A stretch of DNA of 64,000 bases from Albifimbria verrucaria (Eukaryota; Ascomycota; Sordariomycetes; Hypocreales; Stachybotryaceae), in the NCBI GenBank assembly GCA_020081605.1, contig JAHREC010000018.1, forward strand, positions 2,356,001 to 2,420,000. The letters run 5' to 3'. Shown here one piece after another: positions 38,139 through 50,900 of this stretch. Under the pieces are notes generated by a model. That model did no database searches and had not been told where the DNA came from. It saw only the letters and a program-made list of their open reading frames with translations. The stretch's first letter is position 1, and every line of letters begins with the position of its first letter. The position numbers and the translations under genes were made by a program.

Positions 38139-39720
38139 TCATCTCGGATACACGGCTTCAGGGTTCGGCGCTTTGCCGGCGCTTAGGCTTTCTTCAGCCT
38201 CGCCTTGGGCGTCGCCGCCGATGCTACCACGGGACCCCTCATCATCGTCGCTCTCCGTGTCGGCCTCACTCTGGCCGACTTCCATGCCCAGGAGCACATC
38301 CTCGCTCCCCTGCCACTGCCGGCGCGGCGGAGGTGTCATGCCAGATTCGTCCTCGTCGCCCCATTCATAGTCTTCGTCATCCTCGCTGTCTGCCACCTCC
38401 AGCCCTGTGTGCCCTAGCTTCCTCTTTGACGGGGCTCTTCCCGTAGCAATGGATACGTCTTGAGCCTCATACTGTATACTAGTGATACCCGCCTGCTAGA
38501 AAGTTGAGTATCCGTCGTGCCTAGATGCTTGTGGGGTCGTTTAGCACATACCTTTGTAACCATGAAAGCTGCCACATGATTTGTACTGTCATCCAGTGTC
38601 TTCCCATCCAGCTTCTGGACTCGCACTATCGAAACGCTTCTGAGCTGACTGCCATGCCAGACCCAGTCCTTGTAGAGAACTAATCTTGTTGAAACACCTA
38701 GCTCCCAAACCGTGGCGTTGACTGCCGGTACCAAGGCAGCACCTCTTTCGGACTGCATTCGCGTTGCACATTGCGAGAGAAGTACAACGGCACAGTTTCT
38801 CGTAGCAGCTAGTTTTTGCAGAGCCGTTATTATATATTGTAACACCTGTAACCGCTTGGCTGTCGGTGTAGAGCCTGTCATCGTTTTGTTAGGGTCTATG
38901 TTCTTCATGACAAGCGAGGAGCGTACCACACACCCTTAGAGCTCTTATTTAATGCTGCACTATTGTGCGACTTTGGAAGGGCCGAATTAATCAAGGCTGT
39001 CAAAGAGCTGATCACAATGAGAGAGACATTCGTCTTTATCGAATCTTTCGTTGGTCGGCCAATCAATGCCATGAAGTGGGGAAGTGTCAAGCAATGGTAC
39101 TGAGCAAAGTTGCTCGAAATGAGGTTGGTTTTGGCATCGCCGCGGTCTTGCTGCTGCGAATGTCTCGCTGTCTCAAAAACTTGTGCAATTCGGTGTGCCG
39201 GAGCAGTGTGGAAGCAGTCTGAAAAAGGACTCCTTAGCTCGTGATGCTCAAGATATTAAGGAGGGATAATTTAACGGACCTACCCAGACTACGCCGTTGC
39301 CCTCGCAGATGGTATTCGCAGCTAACTGAATGCTTTAATTCATCAGCCCTGGGAGTTAACTATGCGGGTAGTCTCGAGTTCCTTTTCATACCCAAATGCA
39401 GTCTTCCCTGTGCCCGGCGGGCCCCAAACATCAGTCACTTGGCCGCGTTTGACACCAGCTGAGGATCGCGAGTCTTCTGTAGAAGCTTGGCCGTTATTAG
39501 AGAAGAGTTTATCAAGAGGCTCAACCCCTGATGGTACACAGTCAAGGGTTTGGCTTCCTAATCCATCCAGAACCTGAGATGCTGATACCGTAGGCAGCCG
39601 ATCTATGGCGTGACAGTCAGAGCTTTGAACCAGCACGTTTGGGAGAGGTTCCCGGGGCTCACGTGTCTCGGATGTAGGGAAACTAGCGATGTCATGGCCG
39701 TGAATTGCGTGATAATCCAT
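38139..39720 (-). CDS. RAD55/Rhp55-like RecA-fold recombination mediator
   Basis: RAD51 paralogue likely to help load RAD51 on RPA-coated DNA. Exons 39392-39720, 39284-39332, 38934-39218, 38552-38874 and 38139-38495; about 447 aa. Visible: Walker A in DVWGPPGTGKTAFGIQLA, the core strand LIVISSLTALIN (Walker B position), the conserved RLQVLQYIITALQKLAATRN and VVLLSQCATRMQSERG, and NATVWELGVSTRLVLYKDWVW, which matches fungal Rad55. The C-terminus is a long acidic Asp/Glu/Ser tail (DSEDDEDYEWGDEDESG). One base appears missing at 39283 (exon 2 donor: GGG for GGGG). The Walker B aspartate is replaced by Ser. RAD55 is preferred over RAD57/XRCC3 from the GPPGTGKT context. Confidence 0.8.
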
Positions 39721-42700
39721 GATCCATAGACCATGGGCGGTTCATGAGGGCCTGGTGCATATCTTGAGCACCTTTCAGGTACAGTACGTCACACGCGTCA
39801 GCCGGCGGTCTAAATCACGTTTTCACGTGACCGTCTATGAGTCTACGACAAATTTGATTGTATCACTTCATCAAACCATCTTGCTGCTTAGTAAGGGGTT
39901 ACGGGAATATTCGCCAATGTTCACCGCATGTTTAGCTGCGCTTGAAGCACTCATCACCTGTGAAAATTGTGGGCATTGTGTTATCTGATCATGCTGCGTC
40001 GAGGATTCACACTGACTAGAGATGCTGTACCTGCATCGGCATTAGTCGTGGCCGCAGGAGATCGACAAACTAGTCCTGAAGCAGAAGATCTCGAGACACA
40101 TTAGTATTGTTTCGGCAACTAGTAGGTTCAGTTACTCCCATGCCAACTCTCAACTCATAGATGGATAATCCCTCAGCCGAAGGGCTCGGCGTCATTCGAC
40201 AGTATCACCGTATTTCCAGTCCGGGGTGGGGTTTGCCCGTTCTGGGCCTTTGCTGCACGTTGTAGGGAAGAACCGGCCTGGTTGAAGAGAAGCGATTTGT
40301 AGTCGGAGCGATCGACGAGCCAAAGCGCCGGCCTAGGTCGGGCCAAGCCTTTGAGCGGGTGGCTTGCTCTAGACTTGACGGCTTCTCATAGGCTCAGAAA
40401 CTTGCTGCTAAACATTCTGACTCAATTGCGAAATTGCCATCATTGCCACAAGGAAAATCTCGGCTTCGGGATTTGGGGTTGCGGTAGCTACCGATGTTAG
40501 TCAGGGGTATCTAGATCTGAAGGGACCAGAATTTTTCTCGAAGCCAACCCTTCTAGAGCTAAGCCGGCTTTGAACAGAGTGTGTGAAGATGTTTGCCACC
40601 CGGCTGGCGTAGGGCTAGGTCACGGTCAAGAAGGCCTCAAAGAGCCTCCAGACAGGGCTGATCGACGATTGTGACGGCTCATCGTCAGATATCGAACGAC
40701 ACAATTCTCCCTTGAGGCACCCTGGAATAGTCTTGGGAAAGCCCTGTAGCACAGGGGGCGAGTATATTGCTGCCCTCCACCATTAGGCGAGAAATTTCGG
40801 TAGTTGTTTGACTTGCCATGCACGATTTACAAACGATTTGGTAAAACTACCTGCTTACGTCGTGATCATGATGCACTACCCAAACAAATGGAGGCTTCTG
40901 CCAACACGGGGCCGGCTGCCAAGAGATATCAGGTCCGCCTTTGTCTCCAATACCAGAGCGTTGTGGGGCCCTGGATGCGAATAAGAAGTCCTCTGTGAAA
41001 AGTGCTCACGATGGTGCGGTTCCATAGTGCACCGAGCGGATATAAGGCGGAGAGGGGCTTGTGCAAACCGTGACTTCACGGCTGCTACCGAGTCGTCCCA
41101 TCCCCACGAAAGCTTAGAAAGGTCTGGGGAGCCCTGAAGGAGTGGTATGTTTTATCAGTGTGGACAGTCTAAAAACCCAGGGTTCATGGAAGTGAGCCTC
41201 GGTGAAAGTCGGAGTCTCGGGGAGCGGGTTTGGAGCGTCAGAGGCGTACAAGGCCATGACAGCACGAAACCCACCAAGGGCCGATAGACTTTTATGCGGC
41301 GCGTATCACGGCTAACCGCCTTGTCGCTCCGACATGGGACGGCTGAACGTCGGCGCTTGCTGCGTACCTTTCCTTGGAAATCAAAACCAAGTGGACACCT
41401 ATCAATTGGCAAACAAAGGCTGTACTGCACTACTCTGTAGATAAGGCACCTTGATGGCGGCGGCTCCACGCTGCTAACCGACGATACGAAGGTGTCATTT
41501 GTTGTTCTGTCATCCGCGCATACTGTTGATAAGGGCCATAGATGAACTAGAGTCGAGGCCTGGGCTCTGCCAGTCTAGCGATGGCAGTTCGTTTCTTTGC
41601 CATTACCACATGACAGTTCTCGATGCCGCAGTGTCCTTTGGTTAATTGCCTTCTATGCAACTTGGTCCCAGTAGTCAAGGCCGGGGCCTAGCAAGCTTTA
41701 GTGAATCGCCTTCTCTAACCAGGATGCAAATGACTCAGGTCCACTCCGGGGAGTAAGAAGGCGTGGTGTGGTGACTTTGTGTCGTGATAGCGCTGCCTCG
41801 GGCCAATGCTCGGGCAGCGGGAGCATCTCGGGGCATTCACGGCGACACCGAACGCACGCCGCCCGGCTACCCAAGGTGACTGTGAGCGACCACCCCGGAC
41901 CCAAGGGAAGCACGTGGCAGCGCTAGAAGCTCTCGGCCAGATTACTTGCACCTGGGCAATGGGCCCTCGGAAGTGCTCGCTAGACTCTTCCGACAGCGCT
42001 ACTGGCTTCCGTAGCATGTGCCTGGAGCGCTTGTTTTGGCAGTTGACGGGATAAACTGCTGTGCCTGGTTAGATTCGTCTTGTTGAAGTTGGCCAACGCC
42101 GCCCAACAACACATGCTCAGCACAACCCCCTTCTCCCAACCTGCTCGTGGGTTGCGTACTTGGCGCAATCGATTAGGGGATTGGGCAATTGCTAGTGTGC
42201 TGTGCCCAAGTGGGCGAGCATGATTCGGCCATCTAGAGCGGCCACGAAACAAGCTCTTGCGGAGATGAGAGCAATTGAGACCCCCTCTATCAATGCCCGC
42301 CCAAGACACCTTGCTGAGGCTGACGAGCCGAATACAGAACCAGGCCCTCGGATTGGGGCTACTGCAGGTGGTTCAAGGTGGCGGGCTGTCCCGCTATCCC
42401 CATAGTTCAACTGGTGTATCTCCTTGCTGGCGCATCGTAGCAGCACCGGAAGCTGCCTAAAAGGGTACCCTAAGGCGATGCAAGGACAGGTACAGGATTC
42501 GGCGGATGTTATTACGTATTCTACCCCATACTACGAAGCCGTATTGATTGATACAGCTACGCAAGTAACTGCTACGCCTTACTTCCACCCCAAGTGTTGG
42601 GAGGCAGATCATGACGTGGCAAGCTGGGGCCAATTGCCCTTTTCGGATCGATACCGAAGGCTCTGAAGGCGAGTACGTGTCTCTTTTGGCGTCTTGAGTC

Positions 42701-45700
42701 TCCAGCAAAGCCACGATTGCACTCGTAATGGCGCCTAAATTCACTTTACAGAAAGGCAACAGGACTTTCCATGTTCCTCGGCCTTGGCACACCGTCTCGG
42801 TGTGCAATCCCACGCATTATTTATCCCGAGCAGCCGTGGCAGGAAAGGGCCAGATCTTAGATCAACTCGACCGAGGAGGAAGACCGGGGCTAGTGGCCTG
42901 CAGGGGAGGGGTAACCCCAGGTTCTGGAAGTAATCCAGGTCAGAATTGGCAGCTAGAGACCGCCCAGTGGCTTGCTGCGCACTAGGACCCTGCATTCTCA
43001 CCGTGGGGATTGTTTTGATAAGAGGAGCAACGACAGGCTGCGCGGGCCGTCGCATTCAAGCAGGGACTCAAGATGGAGAGGGCCGGGGCGTCTAGCCAGG
43101 AGTGGCATGAGTTTGCATCCTCGTACAAAATAGACCCTTGCCTGTGCCCTGACCTCGCCCCCAGGAGCCTCTCGAAGCTCGGCATCACAAGTGTTGCTGC
43201 TCCCGGGCGAGAGCTTCTGGAGGCCACCCCACACCAAAGGCAATCCCTTCCGTAACGGGCCGGTGGTCGAGACCTCCTTGAAAAAGGGAGTCTGGGGATG
43301 ACACTCCGGGCATTCCGTTCACGATCCGAGACAAAGCGTCAGCCGTAAGCGAAACGAGCGTGCGGATTTTGGGGCCCGCATGCTTGGTAACATTATTGGT
43401 CCATCTGCCTGTCACCCCAAGTCAATTGCGAGATTGGCACTACGCCTTGCTTATCAGTCACCATTGCTCGGCTGAGGTTAGGAGAGACCAATGGCAAAAC
43501 GCCTGGGAGCCTAGATCGGCTGTAGAATATTGGGGGCCGTGGGGGACAATGCGTGACGGGTCACAACCCCAGACACTTGTTCAGCTGGAGAAGGCCAAGG
43601 GCACGACAGTAATGCCATCCCACGCGCCGGCAGAATAGGGGAAGAAGAGGCGAGGAGAGGAGAAAGAGGGGCGACAGGGCCAAATGATTCCCACGAGCGA
43701 CGACAGGGTGAGTGTCGCCCTAAAACCTGCCCCCGAGGACCGTGACCGCTTGAAACAAAGCAGGTTTAGGCAAGCAACATCAACAGTGCATGCGGGAATC
43801 CATTCGTTTGCAGGGCCGGAACATTGCGGCGACAGAGTCGCACCCGATCCGGAGCGAGCCTTTGCATGCGAGCTTGTAGGCGCGTATCGAGGACCTAGCT
43901 GACACGGAGAATTTGGTCGGAGAGGCGGCACGAACAATCGCAGGCGCTTGGGATGGAAGTGGAATGGCGGCTACTGGAGTTGATTGCAGGCCGTAGATTG
44001 GAGCGCATCGCTGAGCGCTCTCCACGCCTTATCAGCGCCATGGCCTGCCACGGCCGGCGCTAACCCCACACATTCTGGCGATTATGGGGAGAATCGCCGC
44101 CTGGGCTCGCCTCGCTGATCCCATGGGCTCTGCTTCCGAGCACAAGTGCAGCCGAATTTGCTCATTTCGCCCCGGCCTATCGCCATGGCAGGCCGGGGGC
44201 CCTCGAGTCAAACTTTGACCTAAGCCAGACCATCAGCTGGAGGCTCATTTCCCCGCCCTGCCCCGGGTTGCAAAAGCAAACCCAATAGATAGGGTAAAGT
44301 GGCGCTGTGGGGAAAACGGAGGGCTGATGAAGGAAAGTTGCACATGTGGTCTGTGTCACTCGCTCAAAAGTCTCAGCATCGCGGCGATAAGAGCTCGTAG
44401 GGGGTTTGGGTGGGAATAGAAAAAGGGGGCGGATGGAAGGAGGGAGAGAGTGGGAGGGGGAGGAGATGGACGAGGGAGAAAGCAATGGCAATATCCTACA
44501 GAGGAGGATGTGATACGAAGCCTCGCCAACCATGGACATGAGAGCAGACACGGTTGCGTACATTGATTGCAGGTTACAGTTCTTGTGTAGTACCCTACCA
44601 TAGCCACCGTGCCATACCTGCCTGTATACAGCTCTTCATGCGAATAATGGTGGTGCTTTATCACGGCGATAAACGTGCGTTAATGCGACGAACAGCCGGG
44701 TCCGGGGAGGGCATGCTACTTTGCGCTCGACCGGCCGGCAATGTAAGTAGCGATAAGGCCGACATCCATAGGGCCGAAAGGGCTTGACTGGCCATTGTCA
44801 CCATCTTGTCGAGCCCCGGACCGTACGGCACGGACAGGTCCAAGGCACGCACCTATCAGTTACAGTGACAGCATCCGAGCGGAGGTTGATGCTGATGACA
44901 GCCGTGGATGGCCTGGCACGGCACGGCGTGGCATGGCATGATGCAGGCTCAATTGCTCCTCCTCCTCGTGGCTCGTCTGCGCGTTCCGAAGCGTCTCCGT
45001 TTTGATTTTATCCTTTAGTTGGATTCTCTCTACCCATTCTGTCCTCTTCCCCTTCCTCTCACCAGGAATGGAAGCCAATCAGTCGAGCACGACATGCCGC
45101 CCCGGATGCTGCGCCCCACGTCTGGGTCCTCGAGTAGTGGGGTGGGAAAAATCTCACCTGAATTCCGACCTCAGGTCCACCAGGGCCTGAGTGGCTTTTT
45201 TTTTTTCCCTTCCTCTTCCACTGCTTCGGTCGACGTCCAGGGGCGTGGAGGTGGGTGTCCGGAGTGATGGAAGGGGGAGGGGCGTGTCCCGGCTCAGCAA
45301 TCCCCAGTTGTTGCTCACCCGCTCGCTCCAGTCAGGCCAAGCCCTGATAAAACCCCAAACTTTCGCAAGTACCTCTTCAGGTCGAGTACATGGTCTGACT
45401 CCCGCGCCAGAATGGCCTTGGAGTGAAAAGCGAACCACGACTAGCGGGGTACCTGAATAGGCAGTGAAGCTGGGGAGAATGAAGGCGAAAATAGCGAGAG
45501 AGAGAAAAAAAAGAAAAAGAAAAGATTTTCTGGATCCAGATTCCGGGGCCACTGCCCATTCTTCCTAAGGCTCCTCGGTACGTTATTCCACAACGACACC
45601 CTTATTTGCATTGTTTTGTTTAAGATGTTTTCTCGACACCTACTTTGGGTAACTCTGCAGGACGCTGTGTGAGAGCCGACATGCCACCTGCAGAGACATG

Positions 45701-46656
45701 CTACGATTGCCCACAACGGATCGCGAGGTGTTGCGTCGGGACAAAGATGTGTGTTCCCCTTGGACTCCACCTTTCCGTCTCGTCAGAGTACGCGGTTGAA
45801 TGATATGCTCTGCCCCTGGTAGCTCACCACCGGCCTGGCGGCGAGGGCGGGCTTTGGTAGAAGTCGGGTACATGAGTAAGTATGCACTTGCACTGGTTTG
45901 CTATCTTGGGAGGAGGAGGCATGTCATGTCATGTACAGAGGCGCTAGGTATCAACTTACCTAGGTACCTTACCTACCTGCCTACCCAAAACCGCACCTGC
46001 TCGCCGAGGGCGAGGTATCTCGGGTCGGTACCTGTATCTCTGTCCTATCCCGTTCTGTCCTGTCCTGTGTCCTGCGCAGCGCAGTGCAGCCCAGTGCAGC
46101 CCAGTCTCGTTCTGTCCAGCCAGTTCCTTGCCCTGTGGTTACATAGTACATCCCACCCACCTCTGGCCCTCCACCCTCCTCTGCCTCACCCTCCACCATT
46201 CTCCACCCTCCACCCTCCATCCTCTCCACCCTTTTCACCCTCCACCCCCGCCTTCCCACACCTTCCCTCCCCTTCTGGTTGTGGAAAATGTACTTTCACA
46301 CTCCCCACGCCTGCCCTGTAGCCTGTTAGCCTGTCGCCTGTCTTGTCCTCCCCGGCCACACCCGCCCTTTTTAAACCCACTTGATCCCCTGTCCCCTCCC
46401 TCCGTGAAAAGGTCTCCTCCAGTTTCTTCCGCCAATATCTTCGCCTTCACCCGCAAACAAACAACATACTCAACCTCGAAGCCGCTTCGGGCCAGTCCTC
46501 ACTCCTACCTCTGCAAAGCCCGAACACTGAGGGCATATCCTCCTCGCCAGCCAACGCCATCCATCCACCTCCTGTCTCTGTGTCTCGACGGCAGCCCAAC
46601 GTCGGCCCCGGTATTTCCTGAGTTTCAAAGAGAGGGTTCCTCGACCGGTGGATCAC
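39721..46656. other. 6.9-kb gene desert upstream of cre1
   Basis: No protein family is recognised on either strand. The right-hand 700 bp is increasingly pyrimidine-rich and should be the cre1 promoter and leader. CCTAGGTACC-type palindromes lie at about 45957-45990 and GTCCTGTCC/GCAGCCCA repeats at about 46040-46110. No transposon ends or AT-rich RIP relics are obvious. Confidence 0.5.
46169..46245 (-). promoter_or_regulatory. cluster of six Cre1-type (SYGGRG) hexamers
   Basis: The plus strand holds CTCCAC at 46169, 46191, 46201, 46208, 46224 and 46240, which reads GTGGAG on the minus strand and fits the CreA/Cre1 consensus SYGGRG. The cluster is about 410-490 bp upstream of the cre1 start. 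The whole tract is CCACCCTCC-rich, so composition alone could produce it. Confidence 0.45.
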
Positions 46657-47916
46657 ATGCAACGAGCACAGTCGGCCGTGGATTTTTCAAATCTACTCAA
46701 TCCCACAGCATCAGCTGCCAAGGACACCGAGAAACCCCAGCAGGCAGACGGCGACATGGCTACCGCTGCCGTCACCGTTATCAAGCCCAACGGGCCTCTC
46801 CCCGGCGCTCAGTCCTCCGAGACCTCCAACGAGTTGCCTCGACCCTACAAATGCCCGCTCTGCGATAAGGCCTTCCACCGTCTGGAGCACCAGACCCGTC
46901 ACATCCGTACTCACACTGGAGAGAAGCCTCACGCTTGCCAGTTCCCGGGATGTAGCAAGAAGTTCTCTCGCTCCGATGAGCTGACCCGTCACTCCCGGAT
47001 ACACAACAACCCCAACTCCCGGAGGGGCAACAAGGGCCAGCACCAGCAACCGCAGCAGCTTCACCACCAGGGATTGCCTCCTCACATGCATTCTGAGGGT
47101 ATGATGGCTCCTCCTCCCGCTCCCAAGGCAATCCGCTCGGCACCTACCTCGACTTTGGCCTCGCCCAATGTGTCTCCCCTCACTCGTTCTCCTCCTTCGC
47201 CCTTCCTCACACCGGTTCTTCTCACCACTATAACCGCAGTGGAGATATCTCGCTGTTGGCCAAGGCAGCCACGCAGGTTGAGCGTGAGACACTCACCGCT
47301 CCTCCTAACCACCACAGCTCCAGGCATCACCCGTACTTTTCTCCTGGTGCTCATAGCCATCGGGCTCATGGTACTGGCCTGGGTGCTTACCATATGTCGC
47401 GGTCTCACTCCAATGATGACCACAATGACGACCACTACAGCGGAGCACTTCGACATGCAAAGAGGTCGAGACCCAACTCGCCGAACTCGACGGCTCCGTC
47501 GTCTCCCACCTTTCACACGACTCTCTCTCCCACCCCTGATCACACCCCTATTGCTACGCCCGCTCACTCGCCTCGTCTCCGCCCCTTTCGGGCTACGAGC
47601 TCCCCAGCTTGCGGACATTGTCTCTGCAACATAACACGACGCCAGCCCTGGCTCCCATGGAGCCCAGCTTTGAAGCTCCACATTTCCCGGCTGCTCCACC
47701 TGCCGTGAACCCCCTCGCACTGGAATGTCCTTGACGGACATCATCAGCCGTCCTGACGGCACGCAAAGAAAACTCCCGGTTCCCCAGGTACCGAAGGTGG
47801 CGGTTCAGGATATGCTCACGGACAGTGGTTATAACCACAGCGGTCGCAGCTCTGCCAGCGGCAGCTTGCCGGTGGCGATCTCATGGAGCGAATTTAAGGG
47901 GCTTTATGCGGATTAG
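46657..47916 (+). CDS. cre1: carbon catabolite repressor Cre1/CreA
   Basis: C2H2 zinc-finger repressor that shuts down alternative carbon-source and plant-cell-wall-degrading genes on glucose. A single exon of about 420 aa. The start at 46657 gives [17 protein letters not shown], the family N-terminus. Two zinc fingers, [19 protein letters not shown] and [19 protein letters not shown], are joined by the TGEKP linker; then a His/Pro/Ser-rich middle ([30 protein letters not shown]), and the conserved C-terminal block [20 protein letters not shown] before PKVAVQDML. Three frame breaks: 47176-47179 (C4 for C5), 47586-47588 (T3 for T4), 47722-47723 (G2 for G3). Restoring all three joins the conserved segments. 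Flanked by deserts of 6.9 and 8.3 kb. Confidence 0.95.
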
Positions 47917-50900
47917 TAATTTCTACGACTTGATGAACTTTGGGCTATAGAGGAATAGACGGGCTTGCGGCGTTTGGCTTTACTGTATGAGGGACGTTGA
48001 GGACTTCTACGTCTAATATAGGGTTTGGTGATGACATTGGGCTCAATTGTCAGACCATTACATGGGGAGCCTGGACGACGGCTAGGCGGGGTTTTGTGAA
48101 TAATGATATTAGCAACTATAGACCACTACTCTTCTCAAATGGACATAACCATGAAAGCCTTAATGGAATTATGGAATTATGGAAATATGACCCAGACATG
48201 CCCCTGTGAAATCGCAGCTCGCCTGAGTCAACGTGCATAGCTCACTGTGCTTGGCATATACGCGAGCGAAATTCGTAGCCTATCCGTGTCGCTGGGCCGT
48301 GGCCTGGTTGGGCCAGGGCCATGCATGGTAAGAATTATGTTGAGTGGGAATTGGCCCTCGAGACACAGCGGGAATGCAATTACAAGTCCTTTCCTTCAAC
48401 CTCCATAGTTGCGCCGACTGGGGTCATCCGGGAGGTTCGGCGGGCAGGGTACGCACGTGTGGTAACGAACGACTTAATCTCCCGTTGCACCCACCCTTTG
48501 GGCAGGTCTGGCTTTCACATGGTAATTTTCACATGATAAGAGAGTGGCACCCCGTGATAGGGATATTCACATGGACAAGATACATGACGACGTCAATACA
48601 GACACATGCTCTAAGCAATACGAAAAGGGTTTGGAAAAAGGGGTTGAGGTGTCGGGTGCAAGGCGGACCTTTACTCAATAGAAAAAGGAAATAAATGATT
48701 ACCCAAGATGAGATTCCTACGACTTGAGGAGAGGAGCTGTGGGTTCTATGTTTGGAATGGGGGCCACGTACATACGAAATCTTAACACACTGCCCCCTTC
48801 CACAACACATACCGTAATCCCTAAGCTGCCGTGGGACAGTTGGTGACATGCGCATACCAATGTGGAAAAGTGCACATCTTTGGATATTTCATGAGTGATA
48901 ACATAACCGCTGCCTGGTGCGCGACCCTGTTCTACGATGTGTGGAGGAGGGGCGCTTTCAGAAGAGCAACACGAACGTGTGTGGATGTCTAGCATTACAC
49001 CAGTGATACCACCCCACGCACGCTAGTTCGCCTTGCATTTTCCAGTTGGGGTTTTGTGATTTCTTTCTGGATCTCTCTGTCTCTGTCTCTCTCTGTGTTC
49101 CCCCATCCCTTCCCGGAAAACCCCGGAAGGGGTTCCAAGGGTGGCTCTTGTGCCCATGGGGTCGTTCATCCTTTGACAGCATTGCGCCTCGGACACCCAT
49201 GACGAAGCCCAGCCCAGGGGTGGGTAAGGCAAGATTAGATTACATAGTCCAGACGGACGAGAACGTAGTGATCCCACCCGGAGGGAACCAGAGGGCTCGA
49301 TGCCTTGGAAAAAGTTGGTAGCGGAACCTGAAGCACTGGCTGCTAGTGTCATGGACTGAAGCAAATCTGGTCAAAGGCGTGATCACGTCAGCCCCCTCCA
49401 TCCTTTGCCTTACCTTACCTTACCTGACCTCACCGTGCCCTAGCCGTATTCAAGCATGGAGTTAGTCACGGCTGCGGGCTGACGATGGCCGTTGTCCCCA
49501 TCTCTTTCGACGTCAGTAGCGTGCATTCAGCTGGCTATGGCAAGTCCTCTTCAGGCTACCGGGAACGAGTCGACGACCTCTAAGTCGAGGACGCAATTCT
49601 CTTCTCTTCCTGGCTTGGCCCTGCAGATACCACGTTATCTCAACACCCTGGCAGCCACCCCTCTTCCTCGACCAACCCTGGTCCGTCTTATCGCGGGGGC
49701 CACGCGTATTTTTCTTGCTCAAGATTCTTGGAATTCTCGTCGACACTAGGCGTAGTCATGACCTTACTTGGTGTTGTGCCGTAGAAAACTGGAAACGGGC
49801 GTGTGGGGAGCGAGATAGTATCAAGTTCACTCTTCCATAAGCCTTGCGAGGTAAGGGTGACGCCCGAGCCCTAGGCAACGATATTGACTCATGATGAGAC
49901 GAAGTAGCGTAGAACAACCACCAGACAGGGAGAGATTACAAGCTGAACAAGAGAAAAAGGTCATGGTGATACGGTCATATCCGACACACACGTTCACCAA
50001 GTAGAGTCTGTCTGCCTTGCTCCGTACTACAACAAAGAAATACCCAAAGAGGCATCTCTCTTTAAAGAGACAACAGAAAAAGAAAAAAGAATGGGTGGAA
50101 GTTAAAAAAAAAAAGGATTAAATGGCAGTGAGAAAACATGTGAAGTTGGATGCGGGCTGGCCTTCACCGCCAGACTTGTGCGGGCGACTAAGAAGCCACG
50201 GCGCAAAGGCTGCACACCCTTTCCGGGTAAGGAGAGGAGGACGAGTGGGAGAGGCGTTGAAACGAGCACCTGCAGCATGGGTGGTGATCCGGAGATGGTG
50301 TAACTTAGGTGGAGGGTGGCATCAACACATACGGCACGGGGATGGCCCGGGGTGGGGGTTTCTTCTACTTGCTGCGGCCATTCCCTCCGTGCTTGACCAC
50401 AGGAAAGGTACTTTGTGCCAAATCCTGCTGGCGCTTGGCTCTGGGGAAGGGAACGCTGTAACGCGAAGCTTTACCCGGGCCGTGGTTGTGAAAGGGCGAG
50501 ACAAAACGTTGTCCAGGACTTGCGCAACGGGCATTGGCTCGTTTGCTGTTCTAGTCCTCTAGCATACCCTTTAACTCAGCAGAGCAGCAGAAATAGCGCC
50601 GATGCGCAGGGGTGGACCGATCTGGTTACCGATCAGGATGTCTGTGATGCCATCAAAACCTGGTTGCATCATTGACTTGATTGTCTCGAACAGATAGACG
50701 CGGCCCGTGGAGAATCGGTTTGATTGACGGCAAGGCTTGGGAGAAAGCGTAACCATCCACACCATCGGCTTCAACCTACCAGATCCTTTCGATTATCCTG
50801 CTGTCCACCGGCCTTTCGTCACTGGTTGGGTCTTGGGGTGAGGGCACCCAACTGACGTACCAGCCGTTGATAGGAGAAGGCCAGTGAAACTCCGTTTACA

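Noticed and set aside
37798..38370. A 190-codon plus-strand frame near the RAD55-like 3' end.
   Set aside because: It is antisense to the acidic tail of the RAD55-like gene, and its Ser/Pro-rich composition mirrors those Asp/Glu codons.
38875..38933. An apparent frameshift in the RAD55-like gene (KGVWYAPRL to VMKNIDPNK).
   Set aside because: A 59-bp GT-AG intron (donor GTGTGT, branch-like CCTAAC) joins SSKG to STPTAKRLQV in frame, so no sequence error is required.
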